A stretch of 64,000 nucleotides of DNA from positions 248,001 to 312,000 of the forward strand of contig CAXXYD010000002.1 of the NCBI GenBank assembly GCA_963675565.2, in the 5' to 3' direction. The notes under the pieces were generated by a model. It did no database searches, was not told where the DNA came from, and worked only from the letters and a program-made list of their open reading frames with translations. This document shows positions 17,363 through 24,635 of this stretch, one piece after another; within the stretch, counting starts at the first letter, position 1; each line of letters starts with the position of its first letter. Both the position numbers and the translations under genes were made by a program. Source of the DNA: JARRKU01 sp963675565. GTDB lineage: Bacteria > Desulfobacterota > Desulfobacteria > Desulfobacterales > Desulfosarcinaceae.

Positions 17363-18350
17363 GGATAATCCCTGCCGTTTCAACATTGCGCTGGTCGCCT
17401 GTGGCCATCAAATCGGCGTATACCAGCAAAGGCGGTGCAATATCACGCTTGGTCAAATCGTGTTCGAAGTTCCAGAATGGCTTGAGGATTTCGATTTCAC
17501 CATCGGTGGCCCTGCGCAGCTTATTGTCGATAATCAATCGGCCGGGAAGCTGGTCTGCATAAATGGTCACCATTTGCGGCTTCAGCCGTCTGGTCAGTTT
17601 GGCAGCGGCCACCTCCCCCCCCCAGCATCCTCCATATTTTCCTATCTTCACCGCTTTCCACCAACCAGGATCGTCGGCCGTAAATGTATCGATCACAATC
17701 TTGGGGCGCAGTTGCTCCGGGTACGCCTCCACCCATCTTTTCAATAATGTCGCCTTGTTGGTCAATCGGCGCTTGCGCCTGCCCATATCCAGCAAAAAGC
17801 CTGTCGCTTTAAGATCCCTGATTGTCCATTCAACCGTACCCAGGGCCGTACCGGTCGCTGCGGCTATCTGCCGGTACGTCCGGTCAGCCCTATCCGGGTT
17901 GTTCAGCATCGCGAAGATGACCTTCAGCCCGGCTGGTTTCCATATCCGTCTCATAGTAGCCGCTTTTGTTTTTTCAGCTGGCTTATTACCTTTAATAAAT
18001 ACATACAGCGGAAACTTGTTGATATACGCATTGCCTGCAGTATCCATAAAAAACAGGTCGTTTTTCCTCATCAAGTCTGCAATCGGCGGTGCAATATAGG
18101 TTGTCAGCAGGATACAACCATCACGGTCATCTGCCAGTTCAGCGTGCCTTAGCCCTACCGTGGTCCGGGTGACTGCTTTTTTGACCTGGATGGCCAAATC
18201 CTGCCTCAACTTTTTTTGGTCGATGCAAAGCCTGCCATCTGGAAATCGGTTTTTATCACGGGCATTGTACCGGTGGCCCGCCTTAAGCCCAGTTGCTCCG
18301 GCAAAAGCTTCGACGGCGGTATGGATGAGTGCCTTTGTTTCCTTGTTCAT
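17325..18350 (-). CDS. AbiEi-like antitoxin/transcriptional repressor (type IV TA)
   Basis: This is a 341-residue protein from ATG 18350, preceded by AAAGGTG. The N-terminal about 130 residues contain alpha/beta segments (LCIDQKKLRQDLAIQVKK, PLYVFIKGNK). A winged helix lies at about 140-195 (GLKVIFAMLNN, TYRQIAAATGTALGTVEWTI, LKATGFL), and the C-terminus (PPLLVYADLMATGDQRN, near 306-322) has the conserved VYADL-x-GD-RN motif of AbiEi-family antitoxins. These proteins repress their own operon and neutralise the partner nucleotidyltransferase. The overlap with that partner supports a functional pair. Direct repeats sit in the promoter. It may protect against phage or stabilise the island. Confidence 0.85.
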   Translation of the reverse strand: MNKETKALIHTAVEAFAGATGLKAGHRYNARDKNRFPDGRLCIDQKKLRQDLAIQVKKAVTRTTVGLRHAELADDRDGCILLTTYIAPPIADLMRKNDLFFMDTAGNAYINKFPLYVFIKGNKPAEKTKAATMRRIWKPAGLKVIFAMLNNPDRADRTYRQIAAATGTALGTVEWTIRDLKATGFLLDMGRRKRRLTNKATLLKRWVEAYPEQLRPKIVIDTFTADDPGWWKAVKIGKYGGCWGGEVAAAKLTRRLKPQMVTIYADQLPGRLIIDNKLRRATDGEIEILKPFWNFEHDLTKRDIAPPLLVYADLMATGDQRNVETAGIIHDKYLARLDRKD

Positions 18351-18384
18351 CTGCCAGCACCTTTGTTCACATTTATTATTTGTT

Positions 18385-18421
18385 CGTTTTTTGTGTACAT
18401 TAACGTTTTTTGTACAATATA
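18385..18421 (-). promoter_or_regulatory. AbiE promoter with direct repeats (candidate autoregulatory operator)
   Basis: On the minus strand a TATATT -10-like hexamer (18416-18421) overlaps two direct repeats, TGTACAAAAAACG (18404-18416) and TGTACACAAAAAACG (about 18385-18399). They end about 35 nt ahead of the AbiEi start. Repeats next to a -10 box suit the known negative autoregulation by AbiEi proteins; binding is inferred. Confidence 0.5.
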
Positions 18422-18491
18422 GCAAGACAGAACGTTAAAAGGATATCCACAGCCCGAATCCGGCAGGATCCATCAGGGCAAACATTTGCTT

Positions 18492-18680
18492 TTAAAATTT
18501 GTCGATTCCTTTTTTCAGCGCCTGGACAACGATGTGAACCGTCTCCTCACTGTCATCATCGGCAAGTTCGTGCAACTCATCTATAGCGTCTCTGACGTCG
18601 TTTACCCTGTTGATCTGGATAAACAGGATGATGATGAGCAAAAACAGGGGCACCAATGCTTCCAAAACGGCTTCATACAT
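18492..18680 (-). CDS. Small single-pass membrane protein
   Basis: This 62-residue product has one membrane helix at about residues 5-24 (LEALVPLFLLIIILFIQI) followed by an acidic helical tail (VRDAIDELHELADDDSEE). An AAGGGAG ribosome site lies 6-7 nt ahead of the ATG. The gene is 141 nt upstream of the AbiEi start on the same strand. Size and layout resemble small inner-membrane regulators or toxins, but I recognise no family. Hydrophobicity plus a good ribosome site support real coding. Confidence 0.55.
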   Translation of the reverse strand: MYEAVLEALVPLFLLIIILFIQINRVNDVRDAIDELHELADDDSEETVHIVVQALKKGIDKF

Positions 18681-18820
18681 TTTTTACTCCCTTTTTTTGA
18701 TCTTAAAATCATCTTTTTTCCGGTCTCTTTAAGAAAAGTGATCCGAGCCCGGTCGTATCTTCGATTAATGATGTAAATGACAATGATTCCAGCATAGACC
18801 AGTAATATCTCCATATTCAT
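18602..18820 (-). CDS. Possible small membrane protein overlapping the next small gene
   Basis: From the ATG at 18820, behind GGAAGGGGG, the frame reads MNMEILLVYAGIIVIYIINR, a membrane helix, then a basic segment (DRARITFLKETGKKMILRSK). The last 25 codons overlap the start of the following small membrane gene in another frame and have a biased Cys/Ser composition (CPCFCSSSSC), so the real protein may be shorter or the end frameshifted. It could be translationally coupled with the downstream small gene. There is no family assignment. Confidence 0.4.
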   Translation of the reverse strand: MNMEILLVYAGIIVIYIINRRYDRARITFLKETGKKMILRSKKGSKKCMKPFWKHWCPCFCSSSSCLSRSTG

Positions 18821-19506
18821 CCCCCTTCCCGGCTTCAGGACAATAACGAGAGGATTGAACAACTGTCCTGTCAATAGAAACAATCTGCAAATTTGGAGCT
18901 TTGGTGGAACAATCGGATTGAGAAAAACTCTCAGATGTGATTTATTAATATTGTATTTTAATTCAGGTAATTATGCAAGTAAAAAGCGTCAATTTTAAAG
19001 AAAAATTCGAAGCTTTTTTACCTAAATTCGGTGGGAAAACGGTATGTAAAAAAGCATTAACAGCGAAACCACTCTGAGAATAATGTTTATAGAAACCAAC
19101 TTTCCGCAATCCGCCAATTGGCATAAAACGATACATTAGGATCGATGGTCATTCTTGGTTTGCTTTTTCAAGAAAGTGGTATCCAATACCAACCTATTCA
19201 TTCCATATTTGGAAGTAGTGTCAACAGACACTACTAAAGCAGTAGTCGACGCAAACCTTACCATACCCCCCTGTGGATACAGGTCAGAGGGAATTCGCTT
19301 AAGGCCGATGCCCGATATGGATAACGACCATGAAAGATAAAAGGGGAAAATTTAAGCGTCAATTGAAGTTTGAACGCTTAATCTATCAATTACCTAAAAC
19401 TGCAACCATGACGAGATCTGAAGTGTTGAACACACCAAGATTTGTGGGTAATGAGTTTATCAAAACATTACGGCCTGCTGCTCGTTTCGGTGAAACGGGC
19501 ATTATG
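18821..19506. other. AT-rich gap with a repeat and weak small frames
   Basis: This stretch lies between the small membrane genes and the 1.7-kb insertion sequence. It contains GCCAATTGGC at 19113-19122 followed by AAAACGATACA at 19125-19135, echoing the palindrome at 16359-16390. Two overlapping plus-strand frames (19155-19340 and 19330-19512; the second starts MKDKRGKFKRQLKFERL) are possible but unsupported by motifs. The second frame ends inside the insertion target site, so the insertion does not interrupt it. Confidence 0.4.
19113..19135. repeat. Partial copy of the 16.4-kb palindrome sequence
   Basis: GCCAATTGGC, two extra bases, then AAAACGATACA. The same words occur in the same order at 16370-16391 (without the two extra bases). 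The two sites are 2.7 kb apart and flank the AbiE pair and its small ORFs. Confidence 0.55.
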
Positions 19507-19515
19507 GTTTAGGAG
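19507..19515 (+). repeat. Left 9-bp target site duplication
   Basis: GTTTAGGAG is repeated exactly at 21225-21233, directly outside the other end of the insertion sequence. Confidence 0.85.
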
Positions 19516-21224
19516 CAGCAATTCTAACTGAAGGTTCTTCAGCTTTTCTGGTCGGGGACTAAGGGCTTTTGAAAATTAATTTTTCGCGATGGCCATAGCC
19601 CTTTTTGTCAATAACCCGACGATTTCATTATATAAAATAAAACTAGACTTTACCCCTATATATTGATATTAATAACAGCAGGTTAACAATATGTAGGGGC
19701 AACTTGCATACCAAAAAACATCTAAGCTTCAGCGCACAGCGAAAAGCCATCTCCGCGCTTTTCCTCCAGATTAATGATCACCGGCAATCGGGCAAGGTCG
19801 GCTTCGAACTGCACGATTGCCTGATGAGCGCTTTGGCTATGATGTTTTTTCAAGACCCTTCACTGCTTTCTTTTCAGCGTCGCATGCAAGACAATATGCA
19901 ATGCTGCAACTTAAAGGCCATGTTCGATGTAAAGGCCATCCCCAGTGACGCTGTAATGCGAAACACTTTAGATGCCGTCGATACCAAACTCATCGATCCG
20001 TGCTTTGCGATTTTGTTCCAGCACCTGCAGCGGGCAAGACAGCTGTTTGCCTATAAACTGGAAAACGATCATTATCTTATCGCAATTGACGGCTCGCAGT
20101 ATTTTTCTTCCGAAAAAATTAATTGTCCAAGTTGTCTGACCTATAAGGGCGCAAAAAGCAAACTGCGCTATTCACATCAGATCTTGCAAGCCGTCATGCT
20201 TCATCCGGACATGCGGCAGGTCATCCCGCTGGCCCCAGAACCCATCATCAATGCCGATGGCAACGTTAAAAATGATTGTGAACGCAATGCAGGCAAAAGG
20301 CTGGTCAGCAAAATCCGCGCGACCCACCCCAAGCTGAAAATCATGATCACCGGCGATGGCCTTTATTCGAATCAACCGTTTATTGATGCCTTAAAAGCAT
20401 CGAACATGTCCTATATTCTTGTGGCAAAACCCACGGACCACAAAACCTTGTTCCAATGCATTGAACAACTTGAGCCCTTGCACGGCGTCGAACATATGGA
20501 ACTGATCGATGACAAAGGCAGGCGGCACCATTACCGCTGGGTGAATCATGCGCTTTTGAACGACAGTCGCAATGCCGATCATGTGAATTTTTTTGAGTAC
20601 TGGCTCATTGTGAATGAAAAGGCCACCTACCATAATAGTTGGGTAACCGATCAGCAGGTGAGCAAGCAAAATGTCGTTGAACTCGTCAAAGCCGGCCGTA
20701 GTCGCTGGAAAATTGAAAACGAAACATTTAATACCCTAAAAAACCAAGGTTATCACCTGGAGCATAACTTCGGCCACGGCAAGCAACACTTGTCGAACAA
20801 CTTTTTTATCCTCAACGTGTTGGCCTTTTTCATCCATCAGATTCTGGAACTTTGCGATCCCGGCTACCAGTATTGCCGTTCAAAATTCAGCTCCCGCCAA
20901 GAGTATTGGAACAACTTGCGCGCGGCCATTCGTATCATGCTTTTTGCCGACTATGAGCATCTTTTACGCAATGTTGCTGATCCGCCAGAAATCCGAGCCC
21001 CATAGAACTTGGCCAAATACCTTCATCCAGCGATTAATTCCCTGATCTTCGGGAATCATGCATCGCATTGCCATTGCCCAAAATCAGCGCCCTTTTTATC
21101 CTGAATCAGTATCCTTGTATCCTACTCACCATTGCTCAAAGGCGTTGTACTTGATGAAAAACCACCTTCTTGGCTCCTAATCATGATAGGCTTTCTGATG
21201 TGCCCTGTTCAATTAGAACCGCTG
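19516..21224 (+). mobile_element. Complete 1709-bp insertion sequence with 9-bp target duplication
   Basis: Imperfect terminal inverted repeats start CAGC at both ends: CAGCAATTCTAACTGAA at the left and, reading inward from the right, CAGCGGTTCTAATTGAA (14 of 17 identical). They are flanked by the 9-bp direct repeat GTTTAGGAG. One full-length DDE transposase gene lies inside. Intact ends, duplication and gene all indicate a recent insertion. The 9-bp duplication and the Y-x2-R-x3-E-x6-K-like motif place it near the IS4 supergroup or unclassified ISNCY elements. Confidence 0.9.
19704..21005 (+). CDS. DDE transposase (IS4-superfamily/ISNCY type)
   Basis: This is a 433-residue transposase. The N-terminal region is helical (SAQRKAISALFLQINDHRQS, then a FELHDCLMSALAMMFFQDPS motif), followed by LIAIDGSQYFSS (first catalytic Asp), IMITGDGLYSNQPFID (second Asp) and GRSRWKIENETFNTLKNQ (Glu, within an IS4-like R-x3-E-x6-K pattern). 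It ends with helical FFILNVLAFFIHQILEL. The frame begins with TTG at 19704, behind AGGGGC; no in-frame ATG offers a better start, so a rare start codon is likely. It catalyses movement of the surrounding element. Confidence 0.92.
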   Translation: MHTKKHLSFSAQRKAISALFLQINDHRQSGKVGFELHDCLMSALAMMFFQDPSLLSFQRRMQDNMQCCNLKAMFDVKAIPSDAVMRNTLDAVDTKLIDPCFAILFQHLQRARQLFAYKLENDHYLIAIDGSQYFSSEKINCPSCLTYKGAKSKLRYSHQILQAVMLHPDMRQVIPLAPEPIINADGNVKNDCERNAGKRLVSKIRATHPKLKIMITGDGLYSNQPFIDALKASNMSYILVAKPTDHKTLFQCIEQLEPLHGVEHMELIDDKGRRHHYRWVNHALLNDSRNADHVNFFEYWLIVNEKATYHNSWVTDQQVSKQNVVELVKAGRSRWKIENETFNTLKNQGYHLEHNFGHGKQHLSNNFFILNVLAFFIHQILELCDPGYQYCRSKFSSRQEYWNNLRAAIRIMLFADYEHLLRNVADPPEIRAP

Positions 21225-21233
21225 GTTTAGGAG
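21225..21233 (+). repeat. Right 9-bp target site duplication
   Basis: GTTTAGGAG, identical to 19507-19515. Confidence 0.85.
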
Positions 21234-21304
21234 CGCCTAACTTGCAAGTCGCATCAGACATATGCCATAGTAAATGGTTAAATAACAACCGGGGAGGTGC
21301 GTAT

Positions 21305-22377
21305 ATGGCTGGCTCAATCAAGACCTACCAGAACTGCCCACGGTGCGGGGCGGCATTTCCATCGAGCAAGGGCGGCGCCCAAATCATTTGCCAAAACGGA
21401 TGCAAAACACAACCGACGAAATTTTTTATCAGCGTAAAGTGGAAAGGCTTGGCCGAAAAGCTATACCACGACAGGGACGGTCGCACAATCCACGATTGGG
21501 GCCATGCGATTGCGGCACTCGGTGAAATCCGCACCCGGATGAAAAGCCACAAATCGGGGAAAATGGTACTTCAACCCATCGGCTTACAAAAATCAGTCAT
21601 CCACATCGTTCGCCGCGTTCTGGGAGCGATTCCTCGCCAGATACAGCGGAGCCACCAGGGACAAAATCAATGCAATCCGATATACTGTCATGGACGAAAA
21701 CATTTTTCAGATACGCTCATAAGCTGGATATCATTGAAAAGATACCCGCCATTCTGTCAGACATGACCGTGAAAATTCCAGTGCCGGAGGTCGAGGATTG
21801 GTACACTGAGGACATGCAGACGGCTATTCTGAAAGCGATACCAGAGCATGACCGGTACATCTATGATTTCCTTTTCCTGACCGGTTGCCGAGTAAATGAG
21901 GCATGCGCCCTTCAGCGGTCGGATATTGACCTGCATAGGGGCAAGGTGATCATACGCAACACGGTTAAGCGAGACGGATCAATTGGCATCGTTAAAAATA
22001 AAAAACCCAGGCGTTTACCGTATCAGGGCGAAATCAGGGATTGCATAGCTGCAGCTTTTAGATTAAAGGGTATCGGCAACGATTTTGTTTTTGTCAATAA
22101 ATGGGGGCGGCGGTATTCGGACGATTACTTGCGCGACAAGTTTTATAAGGCCTGCGAAAAGGCAAAAGTGAAGCGCATCAAGTTAAAAAATGCTACCCGC
22201 CATAGTTTCGGAATGGGCCTGCTCAGGAAGGGCTACGACATCTGGCAAACGTCTAAAATAATGAACCACTCGGACACCCGCGTTACCGAGCATTACGTCA
22301 AGATGCTGGATGCTGAGATAGATGGGGCGTATGGGCGGGGGAACAACGATGGATCTATGCGGGTGGTTCGGGAGTAA
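21305..22377 (+). pseudogene. Zinc-ribbon tyrosine recombinase of the integrative element, twice frameshifted
   Basis: The gene starts at ATG 21305 behind GGGGAGG. Frame 1 encodes an N-terminal zinc ribbon (YQNCPRCGAAF, IICQNGCKT) and the start of an Arm-like domain. Near 21560 the homologous reading moves to another frame (WYFNPSAYKNQ, FAAFWERFLARYSG), and near 21700 to a third (TKTFFRYAHKLDIIEKIP), which stays open to 22377. The catalytic domain shows Arg in TGCRVNEACAL, ATRHSFGMGLLRKG, IMNHSDTRVTEHY with the nucleophilic Tyr, and VKM. It lies directly beside a tRNA-Val 3' fragment, the expected attachment site. With two frameshifts it is probably inactive, so the element would be fixed. 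The insertion sequence ends only 80 nt upstream. Confidence 0.75.
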
Positions 22378-22470
22378 TATGAGATCCACCGGCATGGTGA
22401 CAAAAAGGTGACAAAAGGCTTACGGTTTAATTATTTTTATAATTATTTCAGTATATTACGGACACTTCCG

Positions 22471-22526
22471 AGAGTGCCACCTTCACACGGTGGAAGTCAC
22501 TGGTTCAAATCCAGTACCGCCTACCA
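22471..22526 (+). other. tRNA-Val(CAC) 3' fragment: attachment site of integrative element
   Basis: From about GAGAGTGCC the sequence reads an anticodon arm CCACC-TTCACAC-GGTGG (anticodon CAC), a T-arm ACTGG-TTCAAAT-CCAGT and a 3' acceptor ACCGCCT-ACCA with encoded CCA. The 5' acceptor strand (should be AGGCGGT) and a normal D-arm are absent upstream, so this is not a complete gene. Identity to a tRNA stopping in the D-arm next to a recombinase is the standard outcome of integration into a tRNA 3' end. Orientation implies the intact tRNA lies at the other (left) end of the element. Confidence 0.8.
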
Positions 22527-22536
22527 CAATAAATAC

Positions 22537-22575
22537 AGGGGTTTAGGAACTTTCTCCAAACCCCTTTATTTTTTT
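22537..22575 (+). terminator. Rho-independent terminator after the tRNA fragment
   Basis: AGGGGTTT (22537-22544) pairs with AAACCCCT (22558-22565), followed by TTATTTTTTT. It is presumably the original terminator of the tRNA-Val transcript left on the chromosomal side of the attachment site. Confidence 0.85.
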
Positions 22576-23421
22576 CAATGTGGGTACACCTGTCGTACCC
22601 AAAACTCCATGTACCGCGCACATTTTTCCCAATGAAACGGCACTGTTTTGGGGCCGCAAGGCATTCACGTAGAATTAAGTCTTAAGCGTTTTAAATAGCA
22701 GTCCTCAGAGTGCATAATAGTCCATATAAAGCTGTACCGGCCCTATTTGCCCACCTTGGTAAAACATCGGATATGAAATGGAAAGTCAAGATCCAACAAC
22801 GGCGCTGGAGGAAATGTATCTGGCGACATAGAGGGCTCGATCGACACCGTCTCGTTGCATCGGACGGCAGATATCGGCATTATATAATTTTCGCCGATAC
22901 CCATTCAAGCCGAACTTGTACTGCAATCTCACCCTGCTTCAGCGGGGAACCATTCTCAGCCGGACTGCTCAAAATTCAATCACTGAATTTTAACTATTGC
23001 TTTTATCGACTTGACCTAATCATTAAACCTATGTATTAGTATTTAACCGTTTTGGGGTTTTATCACAAAGTGATTCTTCTTTATTGTCGCTTGAAGAATT
23101 ACATTCTTGGCTAATAACAATCCTCCGCAATAGAAATTATGTTTATCTACGCCCCGGGCAGCATTGGTCTCGGTTGCGATGGACTGAACTTGAAGCTGAT
23201 GGTCTTTTTTTGGCGCATGATCAAGGGTACTTTTAACCGGTTGTAAATATAACCGTTTTTCACTCCGGTTATTTCCTGATCAAACAAAACCAGGAATTGA
23301 TCTAACTTGGGCGTGGTGTCTTTATTCGAAAGTAAATATTTAGCTGGATGTTCGTTAAGCTGGATTTTCTTCAGTGAATTGAAGTGACCTAAGATCTCCT
23401 GCTGAACAATACTGATGCTCT
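22576..23421. other. Gap of 845 nt between the attachment site and the signalling genes
   Basis: No gene is recognised. A 109-codon plus-strand frame at 22710-23039 has an odd Arg/His/Trp composition and no ribosome site or motif. The 23040-23400 part is AT-rich and may carry the promoter of the PAS-LuxR gene. I see no RNA gene here. Confidence 0.4.
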
Positions 23422-24483
23422 GTGGCTGGCAAGACGAACTGGCTTATAACTGACTGGGTTCAATCTGATATGGATAAAATTGCAGCCATTATTGACCGTC
23501 TCGAGCGTGAGCTGGATCAATTGAAAAAAGCCGTGTATGAGCGAGACCAAAAGATCGATGATCCGGGAAATACCCTTGTCCCTTTGCTTTTGGGAAAACC
23601 TGACGTTTGTCCTGGAAAAGAAAAACATTTTGAACAGATTTTTTTTGATTCCAACCCAATACCAACGATTTTATCATCCTTTGAAAAAGGCGATATCGCA
23701 AGGGCAAACAATGCCTTCTATGAACTTACAGGCTATGAAAAAAATGAAGTGACCGGCAAGACAACTGTTCAGTTAGGCTTTTGGTCGGATTCCCGAAAAC
23801 GGAATACGGTATTAAAAAAATTGAAAAAAGATAGAACAGTTACATCATGTCCATCAAAAATTCCGGCAAAAACGGGTAAAATGATGAACTCGAGAGCCGT
23901 ATCCTTCCTGGTCGAAATGAATGGCCGATTATGCTTAATAACAATGTTCATCAATCATATGGCAGCGAAACGAACGGATGGGAAATGCGCCCGTGTGCCA
24001 ATTCCGTTGCCGGAGAATAGTCATCGATTTTCGGAAAACCAGATCGATATGGAAAACATGTTCTATCGAAGCGATGATAATGACTTAGCTATTTACGAGA
24101 AAATTTCGGAAATTCTTAAAAAAAATGTTTTCCCCTTTATCGAAAATTTAAAAAGAGAAAAATTAGATCAAAATTCGCACGCATATATAGCAATAATCGA
24201 AACCACCCTGAACACGCTGGTCTCTTTTTTCCCTAATGTTGAGGCCGTCTTTCATCCCAGCCTGACACCCACCGAAATTCACATAATGGAACTCATTAAA
24301 CAAGGAAAGACCAGTAAGGAAATCGCAATGCTGCTTAATGTCTCGCTTGCAGCGGTTTCATTTCATAGAAACAATATCAGAAAAAAAGTTGGCCTTCATA
24401 AAAAGAAGATTAGCCTTATCAGTTATCTAAACTCCAATCAAAAGCCGTTGGGCAAGGAAACCAAACCGAATCATCACCCCTGA
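23422..24483 (+). CDS. PAS-domain LuxR-type transcriptional regulator
   Basis: This 353-residue protein has a coiled-coil segment at about 17-45 (MDKIAAIIDRLERELDQLKK), a PAS domain at about 70-185 (FEQIFFDSNPIPTILSS, IARANNAFYELTGYEKNEVT), a helical linker and a C-terminal LuxR/GerE helix-turn-helix at about 280-340 (LTPTEIHIMELIKQGKTSK, EIAMLLNVSLAAVSFHRNNI). It probably senses a small molecule or redox state through PAS and controls transcription. The start is uncertain: GTG at 23422 gives the full frame, while ATG at 23470 begins exactly at the coiled coil; neither has a strong ribosome site. PAS-LuxR proteins of this layout are common in sulfate-reducing Desulfobacterota. Confidence 0.85.
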   Translation: MAGKTNWLITDWVQSDMDKIAAIIDRLERELDQLKKAVYERDQKIDDPGNTLVPLLLGKPDVCPGKEKHFEQIFFDSNPIPTILSSFEKGDIARANNAFYELTGYEKNEVTGKTTVQLGFWSDSRKRNTVLKKLKKDRTVTSCPSKIPAKTGKMMNSRAVSFLVEMNGRLCLITMFINHMAAKRTDGKCARVPIPLPENSHRFSENQIDMENMFYRSDDNDLAIYEKISEILKKNVFPFIENLKREKLDQNSHAYIAIIETTLNTLVSFFPNVEAVFHPSLTPTEIHIMELIKQGKTSKEIAMLLNVSLAAVSFHRNNIRKKVGLHKKKISLISYLNSNQKPLGKETKPNHHP

Positions 24484-24635
24484 ACCTAATATAAAGCTAT
24501 CATTTTTTTAACATCAACAAATACATTTATTTCCCGATATCCCTTCCAAAGTAGTCGTCAATTGCTTTCGAATACAATTTGACAGAAAAATTTATGTGCC
24601 TTGGATGTTAACAATCAATGGATTGGAGGATCGCT

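Noticed and set aside
22451..22526. Complete tRNA-Val gene
   Set aside because: The 5' acceptor strand does not pair with the 3' ACCGCCT and there is no D-arm, so only the 3' part of a tRNA is present.
22710..23039. 109-codon plus-strand frame
   Set aside because: No ribosome site, atypical composition and no motif; probably chance.
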